From the NCBI RefSeq assembly GCF_019734195.1, contig NZ_JAASHM010000015.1:1-64000 (forward strand): 64,000 bases of DNA. The letters run 5' to 3'. Below, one piece after another: positions 18,801-26,809 of this stretch (the stretch's first letter is position 1; each line of letters opens with the position of its first letter). The notes beneath the pieces are model-generated. The model worked only from the letters and a program-made list of their open reading frames with translations, had not been told where the DNA came from and searched no databases. This stretch comes from Clostridium sp. K13 (GTDB lineage: Bacteria; Bacillota; Clostridia; Clostridiales; Clostridiaceae). Made by a program: the position numbers and the translations under genes.

Positions 18801-19734
18801 CCCATGTTACTAAATTAGATGCTGCTCCACTTACAGTATAACTTTTAGCACTATTTGCATTAGCAATGCTATTATATCCTACTGCACTTCTTACAGAGCC
18901 ACCATACCAGTCACATGTAGTTCTCATATAATTATGGTATGCATTAATTCTATCTGCCCCACCTTGTAATACTTCTCCATATATAAATAAGTTTTCCTTG
19001 TTATTTAATGATCCTAAAACTCTTGTCCAGAAATCACTTCCACCATCATCATCAGGTAATTCAATATGCTTAGCTGCATCAAATCTAAATCCATCTGCAC
19101 CACAAGCAATTGCATCATTTAAGAAGTTTATAACCATATCTTGTAATTTCCAACTTGAAGTATTTAAATCTGGAAGACCTATTCCTAAGTGAGTTACTTG
19201 CCATCTATTATTCCAATCACTAACTCCCTTATGTTCGTGCCAAAGGCTTTCATCATCCTTTATAGCAGAATCAACATTAGTAGCTGGATAATAAGAGTCA
19301 TTTCCTCCACCTCTATTACCAGTATGATTTGCAACAACATCAACTATTATATCAATACCATACTTATCTGCTTCTTCACACATGCTCTTAAATTGCTCTC
19401 TATTTCCTAATTGAGCATTACCAATTTTAAAATTAGTTGGTTGATATAATATCCACCATTTTGAATTTGCCATTAAATCTTCTTTATTTCCTTGAATCGG
19501 AGATGTTTGAACTGCTGTATAACCAGCCTCCTTTATTTCAGGCAACTTTGATTTTATTGTATCAAATGACCAGTTCCAAGCATGTAAAATTGAACCGTCA
19601 TCAATTGTATTAACTGCCCCTTTTGTAAGTGAAGTTGCGTTAACTGTTATTAATCCAGTAATATTATTAAACACTAAGCTTAAAGCAAATACTAATGCAA
19701 TTAAAAAGCTAGTAATCTTATTTTTATTTCTCAT
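15811..19734 (-). CDS. secreted multidomain alpha-amylase, GH13 with CBM26 repeats
   Basis: A 1307-aa extracellular enzyme. A signal peptide (~1-34) is followed by a GH13 catalytic domain (~45-460): DVVANH, GFRFDAAKH with nucleophile Asp219, YGEV with acid/base Glu254 and ESHDT with Asp316. Next come a chitobiase-C-like Ig module and three starch-binding CBM26-type modules (each with WSSANIYVYDES, WPGVAMTNEGNG, VIFNNG) alternating with Ig modules. Three Y_Y_Y/Ig-like domains end the protein, with no sortase motif. It should cut starch or glycogen outside the cell. It is the third gene of the operon, 37 bases after the binding-protein gene, with a GGAGGG SD. Confidence 0.95.
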   Translation of the reverse strand: MRNKNKITSFLIALVFALSLVFNNITGLITVNATSLTKGAVNTIDDGSILHAWNWSFDTIKSKLPEIKEAGYTAVQTSPIQGNKEDLMANSKWWILYQPTNFKIGNAQLGNREQFKSMCEEADKYGIDIIVDVVANHTGNRGGGNDSYYPATNVDSAIKDDESLWHEHKGVSDWNNRWQVTHLGIGLPDLNTSSWKLQDMVINFLNDAIACGADGFRFDAAKHIELPDDDGGSDFWTRVLGSLNNKENLFIYGEVLQGGADRINAYHNYMRTTCDWYGGSVRSAVGYNSIANANSAKSYTVSGAASNLVTWVESHDTYANDHKETVALTNEQIKLGWAIIAGRADSTPLFFNRTSGGYLAGNMGAAGDDMWKDPIVVAANNFRNAMAGEGEYIRTQGNDLFITERGQSGVMIVNVSGSTSVNCETKLPNGEYTDSVSGNKFVVSNGKLTGNIGSRTIATIYARPVIKTPEVSSSVASGTKFKNSLNITLGAINTKSSTYSVNGGNEVTYTNGETITLGADAKVGDIITLALTGIGEDGTNVSKEYKYEKVDIIENATAKIKLPSGWSSANIYVYDESVTPTKVIEKWPGVAMTNEGNGVYSYTLPEGWGDKTQVIFNNGSNQIPAAQQPGFVLPTNSNKIYKDGSWIDNEIPAPEVSSSIADGTEFSNSLNVTLNAKNTIEATYSINGESAKTYTNGKVITLGEDVAVGETVKLTLTGKNSEGKTITVTYSYKRVEAPVVTTSIAKIKLPSGWSSANIYVYDESVAPTKEIAKWPGVAMTNEGNGIYSYTLPEGWGDKTQVIFNNGSAQIPAAQQPGFVLPTNSNKIYKDGSWIDNEIPAPEVSSSIADGTEFSNSLNVTLNAKNTIEATYSINGESAKTYTNGKVITLGEDVAVGETVKLTLTGKNSEGKTITVTYSYKRVEAPVVTTSIAKIKLPSGWSSANIYVYDESVSPTKEITKWPGVAMTNEGNGIYSYTLPEGWGENTQVIFNNGNAQVPGAQQPGFNLPENKIGTYENGNWTLTDIVRPIQITSFAADKLSPQVEETTIGLSVKATGGNGTLQYKFTCKNTVTNTEKLIRDYSNDSNAEWTPLTAGTYKVIVTVKDSKGNTKEDSFEFKIDPKYIDIVLNSLNLDKTEVSAGEEISISADAKGGIGSLTYKFYYKKGVEYTLIKDHSSEASIKWIPEESGEYYVYVDVMDSAGNIKCTSKKVTVSKKAVEITDVSVDKTTIRVGDSVNIITTAIGGSNLQYRVAVHDFENTWTTLHDFKDSNITAWKPEIADKYVIWVDVIDEDGDYASKSIEVTVIE
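16881..18002 (-). repeat. two tandem 561-bp units coding CBM26 + Ig modules
   Basis: The same text recurs with a period of exactly 561 bp (187 codons). For example, CACTTTCATCATATACATA occurs at 16881 and 17442, and a near match at 18003. The two full units are almost identical, pointing to a recent in-frame duplication or gene conversion. A third, more diverged CBM26 copy lies on the N-terminal side. Confidence 0.85.
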
Positions 19735-19771
19735 TATTTTCCCTCCACATTATCTTTCTACAGTAAATTAA

Positions 19772-21136
19772 TTAATTTACTGTATAGTCTATATATTTTG
19801 ATGTTTTATTATTAGAAGAATCTTTAACATCAACCCATATTTTATATTTTCCTTTTTTAGTTGGTATCCATGTTGTTGTATCACTGGCTGAAAAATCACT
19901 TATGTTTTTCCATCCATCCTTTATTTCATGAACAGAGAATGAATATATAATATCTTTTCCTCCAGTAGTATCTGCAGTTATCTTAACTTCAGTTCCAATA
20001 TTCCCAATTTCTTTATCAGTTTTTATACTTTTTATCTCTAGTTTCTGATTTTCAATAATCTCTTTTTTACCTATACGAGCTAATGCTGTAGTAATAACAT
20101 CATAATCTTCCTTTTCCGCAGAAGTTGATGAATCAGGTCCGTACTCTTCTGTCGCAACATCTAACATTGATTTATCATGTGGTAAAGATCCTATACCTGA
20201 TTGTCCAAATGTTGATATATGCATAACTCCGATACCATTATTCTCAATATAATTTTTATCAATACCTAATGATTCTAATGGAATTGTCATAGAGTACATT
20301 GTATCTTGTTTTGTATCATGACCTTCATTCAACATATTAACCCAGTTAGATGAGTTACTATATAAATCTTCTGGTTTATATCCTGCCCATCCATTATCCT
20401 TAATTCCCGTAATTGTATTTCCTAAAAATCCATCTTGATATTTAAAGGATACTCCGGCATCTTTAAATCCAACAGCAGTATCATAGCTAAAATAAGAATC
20501 ATCATCTACTTTAAATATAGCTGGCTCCCCTACCCCTGGTTTACTTGAAAAATACATTAATGTATCTACATTTGTTTCATAATTGACTCTAACTCCCCAA
20601 ACGTTATCATCATAGCTTACTACTCCAGTTTTAGGATCAGTTTTCTTTATAGCTCCATCACCACTTTTATTTGGATCTATACTAAATGCTAATATTTGTG
20701 GTATATCTCCATTGTACGGTTTTCCATTGTCACTAATTGGATAGTTTTGTGCTGGATCTACAACATCTGTAACATTTACAAATTGCCACATTAGATATAA
20801 ATTATCATTATCCCATGCCCCATATAATGCATATGTGTCATATACAGGTCCTTCATGAGATCCTCTAAATATACGTGGATCATCATTTGCTACTCCCTGA
20901 GCAATTATCATTTCTTCAGTCCAATCACTAAAACTATTAATTGTTTTATATTGTCCTACTCCCGTAGCATTTGTTGAGTACTTTTCCTCATTAATATTTC
21001 TTAAATTTAACCTTGTTATAAATTCATTTAAAGTTTTATTTTCTTGTGCAAAAGTAGTAATTGGTCCACTAATTGCACTAGCTCCAATAACTGTAGCAAC
21101 TGCTATTGCTGAATATCTTTTATAAATAGATTTCAT
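19772..21136 (-). CDS. secreted non-catalytic carbohydrate-binding protein
   Basis: A 454-aa secreted protein. The signal peptide (~1-30, ending TTFAQE) is followed by a beta-rich domain (~60-345) with ALYGAWDNDNLYLMWQFVNV, like the CBM9/DOMON-type binding folds. A C-terminal Y_Y_Y-type Ig domain (~365-454) is close to those on both neighbouring amylases. No glycosidase motif is seen. It is the middle gene of the amylase operon, 18 bases after the first amylase, with a TAGGAGGTAA SD. It probably binds starch or products at the surface or joins a complex through the shared C-terminal domain. That role is inferred. Confidence 0.8.
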   Translation of the reverse strand: MKSIYKRYSAIAVATVIGASAISGPITTFAQENKTLNEFITRLNLRNINEEKYSTNATGVGQYKTINSFSDWTEEMIIAQGVANDDPRIFRGSHEGPVYDTYALYGAWDNDNLYLMWQFVNVTDVVDPAQNYPISDNGKPYNGDIPQILAFSIDPNKSGDGAIKKTDPKTGVVSYDDNVWGVRVNYETNVDTLMYFSSKPGVGEPAIFKVDDDSYFSYDTAVGFKDAGVSFKYQDGFLGNTITGIKDNGWAGYKPEDLYSNSSNWVNMLNEGHDTKQDTMYSMTIPLESLGIDKNYIENNGIGVMHISTFGQSGIGSLPHDKSMLDVATEEYGPDSSTSAEKEDYDVITTALARIGKKEIIENQKLEIKSIKTDKEIGNIGTEVKITADTTGGKDIIYSFSVHEIKDGWKNISDFSASDTTTWIPTKKGKYKIWVDVKDSSNNKTSKYIDYTVN

Positions 21137-21154
21137 GTTTACCTCCTACTTAAG

Positions 21155-24100
21155 CTAATTAGTAACTTTTATTGTTATATATTTGGACTCTTTATTTCCA
21201 TCTTCATCTTTAACATCAACCCAAATGTTATAGCTTCCAGCTTTATCTGGTGTCCATTTTACTGTATCTTCAGAAGAATATTTTAATGTTAAGTTATTCC
21301 ATCCATCTTTTATTTCATGAGTTGAAACTTTATATTGAAGATTTCCTACTCCTGTAGCTTTAGCACTTATTTCAACTGTCTCTCCAACCTTTACACTTTC
21401 TTTATTTGTAGTAATATCATTAATAACAAGCTTTCCTTTTTCAATTTCAAATTTAATTGTCTTTTCACTTGTTTTTTCATTAGAATCTTTAACAGTAACT
21501 TTTATTGTGTAAATTCCTATTTCCGTTGGATTCCAAGTAATACTACTATTATTAGAAAAATTACTTATTACATTAGTAACGTTATCTTTTTCAATTTCAA
21601 ACTTGTATTTAAGATTTCCTGTACCATTTGCTTCTGCTGAAACTTTAATACTTTCATTTACAAGTTGTGGTGACTTTTTATCAGTAGTAATGCTACTTAT
21701 AGTTGGACCTGTTGGATTTTGACTATACCATTTACCTTGGTAATACCACATTTCATCTGTAACATCGAATCCTGTTTGCCCTTGTCCTGGATTTTGACTT
21801 CCACCAGCATTACTAAATATTACTTTTGCTTCTTCCCAAAGAGGCTTAGTATAGCTATACCATCCTTCACTATCCTTTTCTAATTTCACTCCTGGCCATG
21901 GTGCTACTTCCTCTGTTACACCATCAACTTCTCTGTATATATATGCATATGGATTTGCCCAGTTATTTGGATTATCGTAATTCACTTTAACCTTTATCTT
22001 ACTAGGATCAACTTTAGTATAAGTATAAGTTGCCTCTGATGCTCCATCTAAATTCTGTGCAGAAACCGTTACCACAGTTGATTCATCAAAATCTACATTT
22101 TCACCAATAGTAATTACTTGACCATTAGTATAAGTCCCTTGTTCTACCCCATCAATACTATATCTTCCTACTTCTGAATTACTTACATAAAGCTTTAAAT
22201 CTAAAGTATCTGTATAATATTTCTTTGATTGTTCACTAATACTAACATCTGGTGACTTATCACCTTTTTCTATTAAGATTACCCCATTTGTATCTGCAGT
22301 AAATGTTGCCTTACCATTTTTAACTGTAGCTATAGCTCCTGTATAAGCATCTTTTACTTTACTTCCATTACTAAATACTTTTGAAACATCTACATCTACT
22401 GTGCCAGATGCTCCAACAACACAAACTACTCTATCACTATGTCCATCTTTGTTATAAACTCTACCAAATGTATATGGAGAATTTGAAATATCTATGTTTT
22501 CACCAGCTCCTACTGCTAAGTGATTATTTCTGAATTGTCCAAGCTTTTGCCAATGAGATAATGTTTTTGAAGCTTGACTATTTGAACTTGTTAAATCACT
22601 CCAGTTCATAGATGTACGGAACATTTGATCTTTATATTCTCCTTTTGTAAAGAAATCTGTCCACCCTACTGGTCTTGCTGTTTCATCACCATAGAAAATT
22701 TGTACTGCTCCTGGTGCTAATAGTAAGGATGTTCCTCCTTCTATTAAGTTATCTCTGTTATATAAAGAATCATCATGGGATGAAATATAACTTAAAACAT
22801 TGAAATCATCATCTTTATTTACTTTTGATAATTCATTGTATTTTGCTTTTAAATTTGAAACTGATGCTCCCTTAAATGTGAAATTTATAATAGAACTAAA
22901 TCCTCCTGATGTGAAGAATGCTGATTTTCCAACTCCATGTCCCCAGGATTCTGCTGTTGTCCAGAAGTCTGTATCTTGGTCTAATACTTTATCTGGATTT
23001 TTTGATTTGTATTCTTCGAATGCTATGTCTGCCTCTTCGTTTAGAGCTGCCCAAGATTCCATATCTACCTGATTTGCTGTATCACATCTAAATCCATCGA
23101 TACCAAAATCTCTAATATAATCTGTTAACCACTTTATTACGTAATTTCTTGGAGTTCTAGGTAAATTTCTATTAGCAAAGAATTCATCTAATTCTTTCAT
23201 TTCTTGCTCATCTCTACCTTCTCTTTTCCACTTAGTTTCTAAAATTGCTGGTAATCCAACCTCTTGTGTACTTTCAGTTTTTATATCAGGTAATCCACAA
23301 AGCGAATCTTGATATCCAGCACCTTCATTAACCTTTGGATATCCTGCATATCCTGCTGAAACTCTTACAAAATCTGGTCCCCACCAATTAGTTTCCCATG
23401 TTGGATCTTTTTTATCATACCAAGTTTGTGACTCTACTGTTCCGCCACTTAAGTCTTTTAAATCCCCATAATAATAATCTTCCCAACCATCAATCATTCC
23501 ACCGAAATTAAACTCATCAGCATCCTTCATAGTTGTGTAACCAACATGATTTAAAACTATATCCATAACAACTCTAATTCCTTGTGAGTGAGCTGTATCA
23601 ACAAAGTTCTTAAAATCTTGTTCATTTCCCATATTTTCATCGATATTAGTATAATCTAAAGCCCAATATCCATGATAAGAATAGTATGGAAAACCTTCTC
23701 CATTGTTCTCTCCATTTCCGCCTGCTGCATTTCCTGAAGTATAACCATGGATTTGTTCATATGGAGCTGTTAACCATATTGCATTAACACCTAAATCAGT
23801 AAAATATCCTTCATTTAATTTTTGTGTTAACCCTTTTAAATCCCCTCCATGAAATGCCCCTGGATTATTATCATATCCGGCTTGCTCATTTCCATTTTGA
23901 TCTAAGCCTCTTCCATATGAATGGTCATTACTTGTATCACCATTTTGAAAACGATCTGTTAGAACAAAATAAACTGTAGCATTATCCCATGAAAACTTTC
24001 TTTCCTCTTGAGTAGTTAAATCTTTTTCTGGACTGCTTGTTGTAGAATATGTTACTTGACCATTTTCATCCATATCTACTTTTAAAACGTTTCCATTTTC

Positions 24101-24229
24101 TTGGAAACGTTTTAGGTAAGTAGTATTAAAACTACTTGTCCTCATTGTAGCACCTGTTAAAGAAGTACTTGCCATAATAGTAAAAACTAATGCTCCAACT
24201 ACTATTCGATTAATTTTTTTTGACTTCAA
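21155..24229 (-). CDS. secreted alpha-amylase, GH13 with CBM and Ig-like domains
   Basis: A 1024-aa extracellular enzyme starting at TTG, with GGGAGGGAG placed correctly. A signal peptide (~1-27) is followed by GH13: DIVLNHVG, GFRCDTAN with nucleophile Asp383, AESWGHG with Glu427 and SSHDD with Asp486. An all-beta C domain, an Ig-like module and a CBM25/26-type module (YAYIYREV, WPGVKL, VIFSNAGG) follow. Two Y_Y_Y domains end it, with no anchor. It is the first gene of the starch operon. Its GH13 subtype differs from that of the 1307-aa amylase, suggesting complementary cleavage. An inverted pair of cre-like palindromes lies inside the first 150 bases of the gene. Confidence 0.95.
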   Translation of the reverse strand: MKSKKINRIVVGALVFTIMASTSLTGATMRTSSFNTTYLKRFQENGNVLKVDMDENGQVTYSTTSSPEKDLTTQEERKFSWDNATVYFVLTDRFQNGDTSNDHSYGRGLDQNGNEQAGYDNNPGAFHGGDLKGLTQKLNEGYFTDLGVNAIWLTAPYEQIHGYTSGNAAGGNGENNGEGFPYYSYHGYWALDYTNIDENMGNEQDFKNFVDTAHSQGIRVVMDIVLNHVGYTTMKDADEFNFGGMIDGWEDYYYGDLKDLSGGTVESQTWYDKKDPTWETNWWGPDFVRVSAGYAGYPKVNEGAGYQDSLCGLPDIKTESTQEVGLPAILETKWKREGRDEQEMKELDEFFANRNLPRTPRNYVIKWLTDYIRDFGIDGFRCDTANQVDMESWAALNEEADIAFEEYKSKNPDKVLDQDTDFWTTAESWGHGVGKSAFFTSGGFSSIINFTFKGASVSNLKAKYNELSKVNKDDDFNVLSYISSHDDSLYNRDNLIEGGTSLLLAPGAVQIFYGDETARPVGWTDFFTKGEYKDQMFRTSMNWSDLTSSNSQASKTLSHWQKLGQFRNNHLAVGAGENIDISNSPYTFGRVYNKDGHSDRVVCVVGASGTVDVDVSKVFSNGSKVKDAYTGAIATVKNGKATFTADTNGVILIEKGDKSPDVSISEQSKKYYTDTLDLKLYVSNSEVGRYSIDGVEQGTYTNGQVITIGENVDFDESTVVTVSAQNLDGASEATYTYTKVDPSKIKVKVNYDNPNNWANPYAYIYREVDGVTEEVAPWPGVKLEKDSEGWYSYTKPLWEEAKVIFSNAGGSQNPGQGQTGFDVTDEMWYYQGKWYSQNPTGPTISSITTDKKSPQLVNESIKVSAEANGTGNLKYKFEIEKDNVTNVISNFSNNSSITWNPTEIGIYTIKVTVKDSNEKTSEKTIKFEIEKGKLVINDITTNKESVKVGETVEISAKATGVGNLQYKVSTHEIKDGWNNLTLKYSSEDTVKWTPDKAGSYNIWVDVKDEDGNKESKYITIKVTN
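24084..24113. promoter_or_regulatory. paired inverted cre/LacI-type palindromes inside the amylase gene start
   Basis: AAAACGTTTCC (24084-24094) and GGAAACGTTTT (24103-24113) are perfect inverted copies 8 bases apart. Each holds the AAACGTTT core of LacI-family (CcpA/MalR) operators. They lie 116-146 bases inside the coding region, where a bound repressor could act as a roadblock. Confidence 0.45.
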
Positions 24230-24325
24230 TCTTCTCCCTCCCTATTTTTTAATGAATAACTATATATTAGCTACATATTTAAAATATAGCTCACTTAATT
24301 TTTCTTTACAAGAATATAATTGTTT

Positions 24326-24405
24326 TTTGTAATTTATTACAAATATCTCTTTTTTATATTTTTTGTAATATCTTACAAATAATTTTTTTATAAGATATTA
24401 CAAAA
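24326..24405. promoter_or_regulatory. inverted-repeat operators upstream of the starch operon
   Basis: TTTGTAAT-TT-ATTACAAA (24326-24343) and TTTGTAA-TATC-TTACAAA (24362-24379) are two similar dyads starting 36 bases apart. A third half (TAAGATATTACAAAA, 24391-24405) pairs with 24361-24375 as a 15-bp stem. They lie 97-176 bases before the TTG start, in the promoter region. The regulator is unknown. Confidence 0.4.
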
Positions 24406-24429
24406 AGCTGTACATGATTGTACAGCTTT
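24404..24429 (-). terminator. terminator of the signal peptidase-like gene
   Basis: AAAGCTGTACA (24404-24414) and TGTACAGCTTT (24419-24429) form an 11-bp stem with a 4-base loop. TTTTTG follows on the minus strand. Confidence 0.8.
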
Positions 24430-24471
24430 CATCTATTTTATTGTCTTATTATTCTAAGATATAAATTTAAT

Positions 24472-25002
24472 CTAAATAGCTTTTTTATAATGTTTCCTTA
24501 CAACATTCTTTTTATTATCTGCAAAACAAAATTCATAAATTATAAGAATTGCAATAATTGTAGATAATAATATAATTCCAATTGGTGAACCTACAAAATG
24601 ATAAAAATATCCAACCTTAGGTATTCTAAACATATATTCACCAATAATATTTGATTTATTTAAATGCTCCTCATCTAAGCTATTATTATCGCCTTTAGTG
24701 ATTAACTTATCACCATGAATTTCAGTAATTCTATGGGTAGCTATAAATCCATCCTTTTGAAAAGTTACTATATCTCCAACCTCTAAATGATTAACATTAA
24801 TTTTTTTAATAAAAATAACATCACCCTCATCTATTGTTGGTTTCATACCATTAGTTATAATTACATAACTTTTAAACTTTATTAAATTATAAATATTATC
24901 AAATTTACTGGATAAGTTACCAACTAAACCTATAGATAATATTACAAATAAAAATAAACATAAAAAACTTCCTATTCTTACAAAGTGTCTTTCAAATTTC
25001 AT
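24472..25002 (-). CDS. SipW-type signal peptidase I homologue lacking the catalytic Ser
   Basis: A 176-aa membrane protein with an N-terminal TM (~12-32), an S26-type core and a C-terminal TM (~140-160), the layout of ER/SipW-type signal peptidases. The general-base site is intact (THRITEI), as are GDIVTF and TKGDNN. The box that should read S-G-S-M-E-P reads T-N-G-M-K-P, so Gly replaces the nucleophile Ser. The codon is GGT, one base from AGT at 24849. It is either an inactive relative, a recent loss or a sequencing error. No TasA-like substrate is adjacent. The secreted amylases start 243 bases downstream. Confidence 0.8.
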   Translation of the reverse strand: MKFERHFVRIGSFLCLFLFVILSIGLVGNLSSKFDNIYNLIKFKSYVIITNGMKPTIDEGDVIFIKKINVNHLEVGDIVTFQKDGFIATHRITEIHGDKLITKGDNNSLDEEHLNKSNIIGEYMFRIPKVGYFYHFVGSPIGIILLSTIIAILIIYEFCFADNKKNVVRKHYKKAI

Positions 25003-25412
25003 AATTAGCCCTCTACATTTTCTTATTGCTTTAATATTAATATAATTTAAATAATAAACTTTTATAGTTTATCTTAAAGTAAAAATTATTTTACTTTTTT
25101 CTCTATATTTTTATTATATTTACCCTTTTTTTTAACGTCAAACTATTTTATTCGCATTATTTCATCAAATTATAATTAATTAATTATATTAATTGCTACT
25201 TTTTATATTTTTATTTTATATTTTATTGAACTTAATACTTAATTTACATTGTTTTAATTTATTTTTTTATAATTTTAAACTTATCATTAAAAATTCATTT
25301 CATTGAAAATCAATATTTACTTTTTTTATAATTGTATATTAAAAAAATTTTTTAATTTTAAATCTAATTAAAAAATATCCAAAATCCTCTAATACTTTCT
25401 TTATTTAATGAT
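25003..25412. other. AT-rich intergenic region without visible genes
   Basis: About 410 bases of very AT-rich sequence between the signal peptidase-like gene and the tRNA terminator. I see stops in all frames, no SD-plus-ATG combination and no strong hairpin. It presumably carries the promoter of the peptidase gene. Confidence 0.6.
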
Positions 25413-25444
25413 AAAAAAAAGACGAGTATAAATACTCGTCTTTT
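25413..25444 (-). terminator. terminator of the tRNA unit
   Basis: AAAAGACGAGTA (25417-25428) pairs with TACTCGTCTTTT (25433-25444), followed by a T-run on the minus strand. It touches the tRNA-Val 3' end. Confidence 0.85.
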
Positions 25445-25519
25445 GGTGGAAACAACAGGGATCGAACCTGTGACCCTCTGCTTGTAAGGCAGATGCTCTC
25501 CCAGCTGAGCTATGCTTCC
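25444..25519 (-). tRNA. tRNA-Val (anticodon TAC)
   Basis: A full cloverleaf on the minus strand. The acceptor GGAAGCA pairs with TGTTTCC. The D arm is AGCTCAGCTGGGAGAGC, the anticodon stem-loop TCTGC-CTTACAA-GCAGA and the T arm holds GGTTCGATCC. CCA is encoded at 25444-25446. It reads GUA and other valine codons. Confidence 0.95.
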
Positions 25520-25527
25520 AAATTTAA

Positions 25528-25602
25528 TGGTGACCCCTAGGGGAATCGAACCCCTGTTACCACCGTGAAAGGGTGGTGTCTTGACCGCTTGACCAAGGGG
25601 CC
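25528..25602 (-). tRNA. tRNA-Glu (anticodon TTC)
   Basis: A minus-strand cloverleaf starting GGCCCCTTGGTCAAGCGGTC, anticodon loop CTTTCAC between CCACC/GGTGG, T arm GGGGTTCGATTCCCC and encoded CCA at 25528-25530. It is co-transcribed with tRNA-Val 8 bases downstream. Confidence 0.95.
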
Positions 25603-25700
25603 TTAATAAAAATATTATTTAAATAATATTTTTGCAACTTGCTTTATTAATATAATATATATTAAATCTTATGTCAACACCTTATAATAATATTTTTATA

Positions 25701-25745
25701 AAAAAAGAAAGCTACTAATATACTTTAAAAATATTATCAGCTTTC
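25701..25745 (-). terminator. terminator of the MBL-fold hydrolase gene
   Basis: GAAAGCT...TAATAT (25707-25721) pairs with ATATTA...AGCTTTC (25731-25745). T-rich sequence follows on the minus strand (A-run 25701-25706). Confidence 0.75.
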
Positions 25746-25759
25746 ATTAAAATATTAAA

Positions 25760-26632
25760 CTATTTTTGAATAAAATATATATTTTCTCCATCACTCTTAA
25801 TACTTATATCCCCACTACTTGTATAAAATGTTTTTATTTTTTGCTCATTTAATAAAGAAATAAGCTTTCTATCTGGATACATAAAATATGAACATGTAAT
25901 TGCTGCATAACTTGGTGAAACTGACTCTAAAAATTTCCCCACCTCATCATTATATATTCCATGATGAGCCATTTTTAAAAAAGTATAATTTCCAGTATCC
26001 TCTTCTATAAACTCTTTCATTCTCTCATCTTCAGCATCTCCAGTAAATAAAAATCTATATTTTCCATAATCAACTCCAACAATAATGGAATAATCATTTG
26101 ATTTATCATAAGTATCTTTAATTGCTGGATATATTGTTATTTTAGCTCCATTTATATTAGTTATTATATTACTGTGTAATAATATTGGATTTAGCTCATT
26201 TCTTTCAACTGCCTCAATATAATTTTTATATTGAACAGTATTTTTTTCATAGTCAGCCTGAACTAAATTATTTATCTTAAAGTTATCTAAAATAATAGGA
26301 GCTCCTCCAATATGATCTTTATCATTATGACTTAAGATTAAATATTCTATCTCTTCAACATCTTTATAATTTAAAAATTCTTTTATTTTTGTACTATTTT
26401 CATAAAATCCACAATCTATAATAATAAACTTTCCTTCTGCTTCTATTAAAATAAAATCTGATTTTCCAGTACTTAAAATATCTATTTCAAAAGGTAATTT
26501 CACAGTAACATCTGCATCTACCCATCTTTTACTATCATTTTTTATTTTTAAAAAGCTTATAATACTACAAATCATTATAAAAATAACTATAATTGCTCTA
26601 ATCTTAGCCTTTTTTATTAAAGTAGTCTTCAT
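25760..26632 (-). CDS. ComEC-type MBL-fold hydrolase, exported or membrane-anchored
   Basis: A 290-aa protein with one N-terminal TM/signal anchor (~12-28) followed by a metallo-beta-lactamase fold. Motifs are SHNDKDHIGG (metal ligands, residues ~100-109), FTGDAEDE and KMAHHGIYND. This matches the C-terminal nuclease/phosphodiesterase-like domain of ComEC, here stand-alone and outside the membrane. Stand-alone members are often annotated as competence-like hydrolases, and the substrate is unproven. It is monocistronic with a weak SD (AAGTGATA). Confidence 0.85.
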   Translation of the reverse strand: MKTTLIKKAKIRAIIVIFIMICSIISFLKIKNDSKRWVDADVTVKLPFEIDILSTGKSDFILIEAEGKFIIIDCGFYENSTKIKEFLNYKDVEEIEYLILSHNDKDHIGGAPIILDNFKINNLVQADYEKNTVQYKNYIEAVERNELNPILLHSNIITNINGAKITIYPAIKDTYDKSNDYSIIVGVDYGKYRFLFTGDAEDERMKEFIEEDTGNYTFLKMAHHGIYNDEVGKFLESVSPSYAAITCSYFMYPDRKLISLLNEQKIKTFYTSSGDISIKSDGENIYFIQK

Positions 26633-26710
26633 TTATATCACTTCTTAATTACTAAATATTTCTTTATATTATTATACTCTTTAACATATATAAGTTATAC
26701 ATAAAAAAAC

Positions 26711-26740
26711 AAAATAACATTTTTAAAATTATGTTATTTT
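26711..26740. terminator. AT-rich hairpin upstream of the MBL gene
   Basis: AAAATAACAT (26711-26720) pairs with ATGTTATTTT (26731-26740), with an A-run at 26703-26709. It could end minus-strand transcripts coming from the FUSC gene. Confidence 0.45.
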
Positions 26741-26774
26741 ATTCTCACATTATTTTCATATAGCTGACATAAAA

Positions 26775-26803
26775 TTGACATATTAATTAACTATACTTAT
26801 ATT
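26775..26803 (+). promoter_or_regulatory. sigma-A type promoter of the candidate small RNA
   Basis: TTGACA at 26775-26780, a 17-base spacer and TATATT at 26798-26803 make a near-consensus plus-strand promoter. No plus-strand protein gene follows. Confidence 0.55.
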
Positions 26804-26809
26804 CATAAA

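Noticed and set aside
22800-23072. Plus-strand frame within the first amylase gene
   Set aside because: Antisense to conserved GH13 sequence, without SD or promoter.
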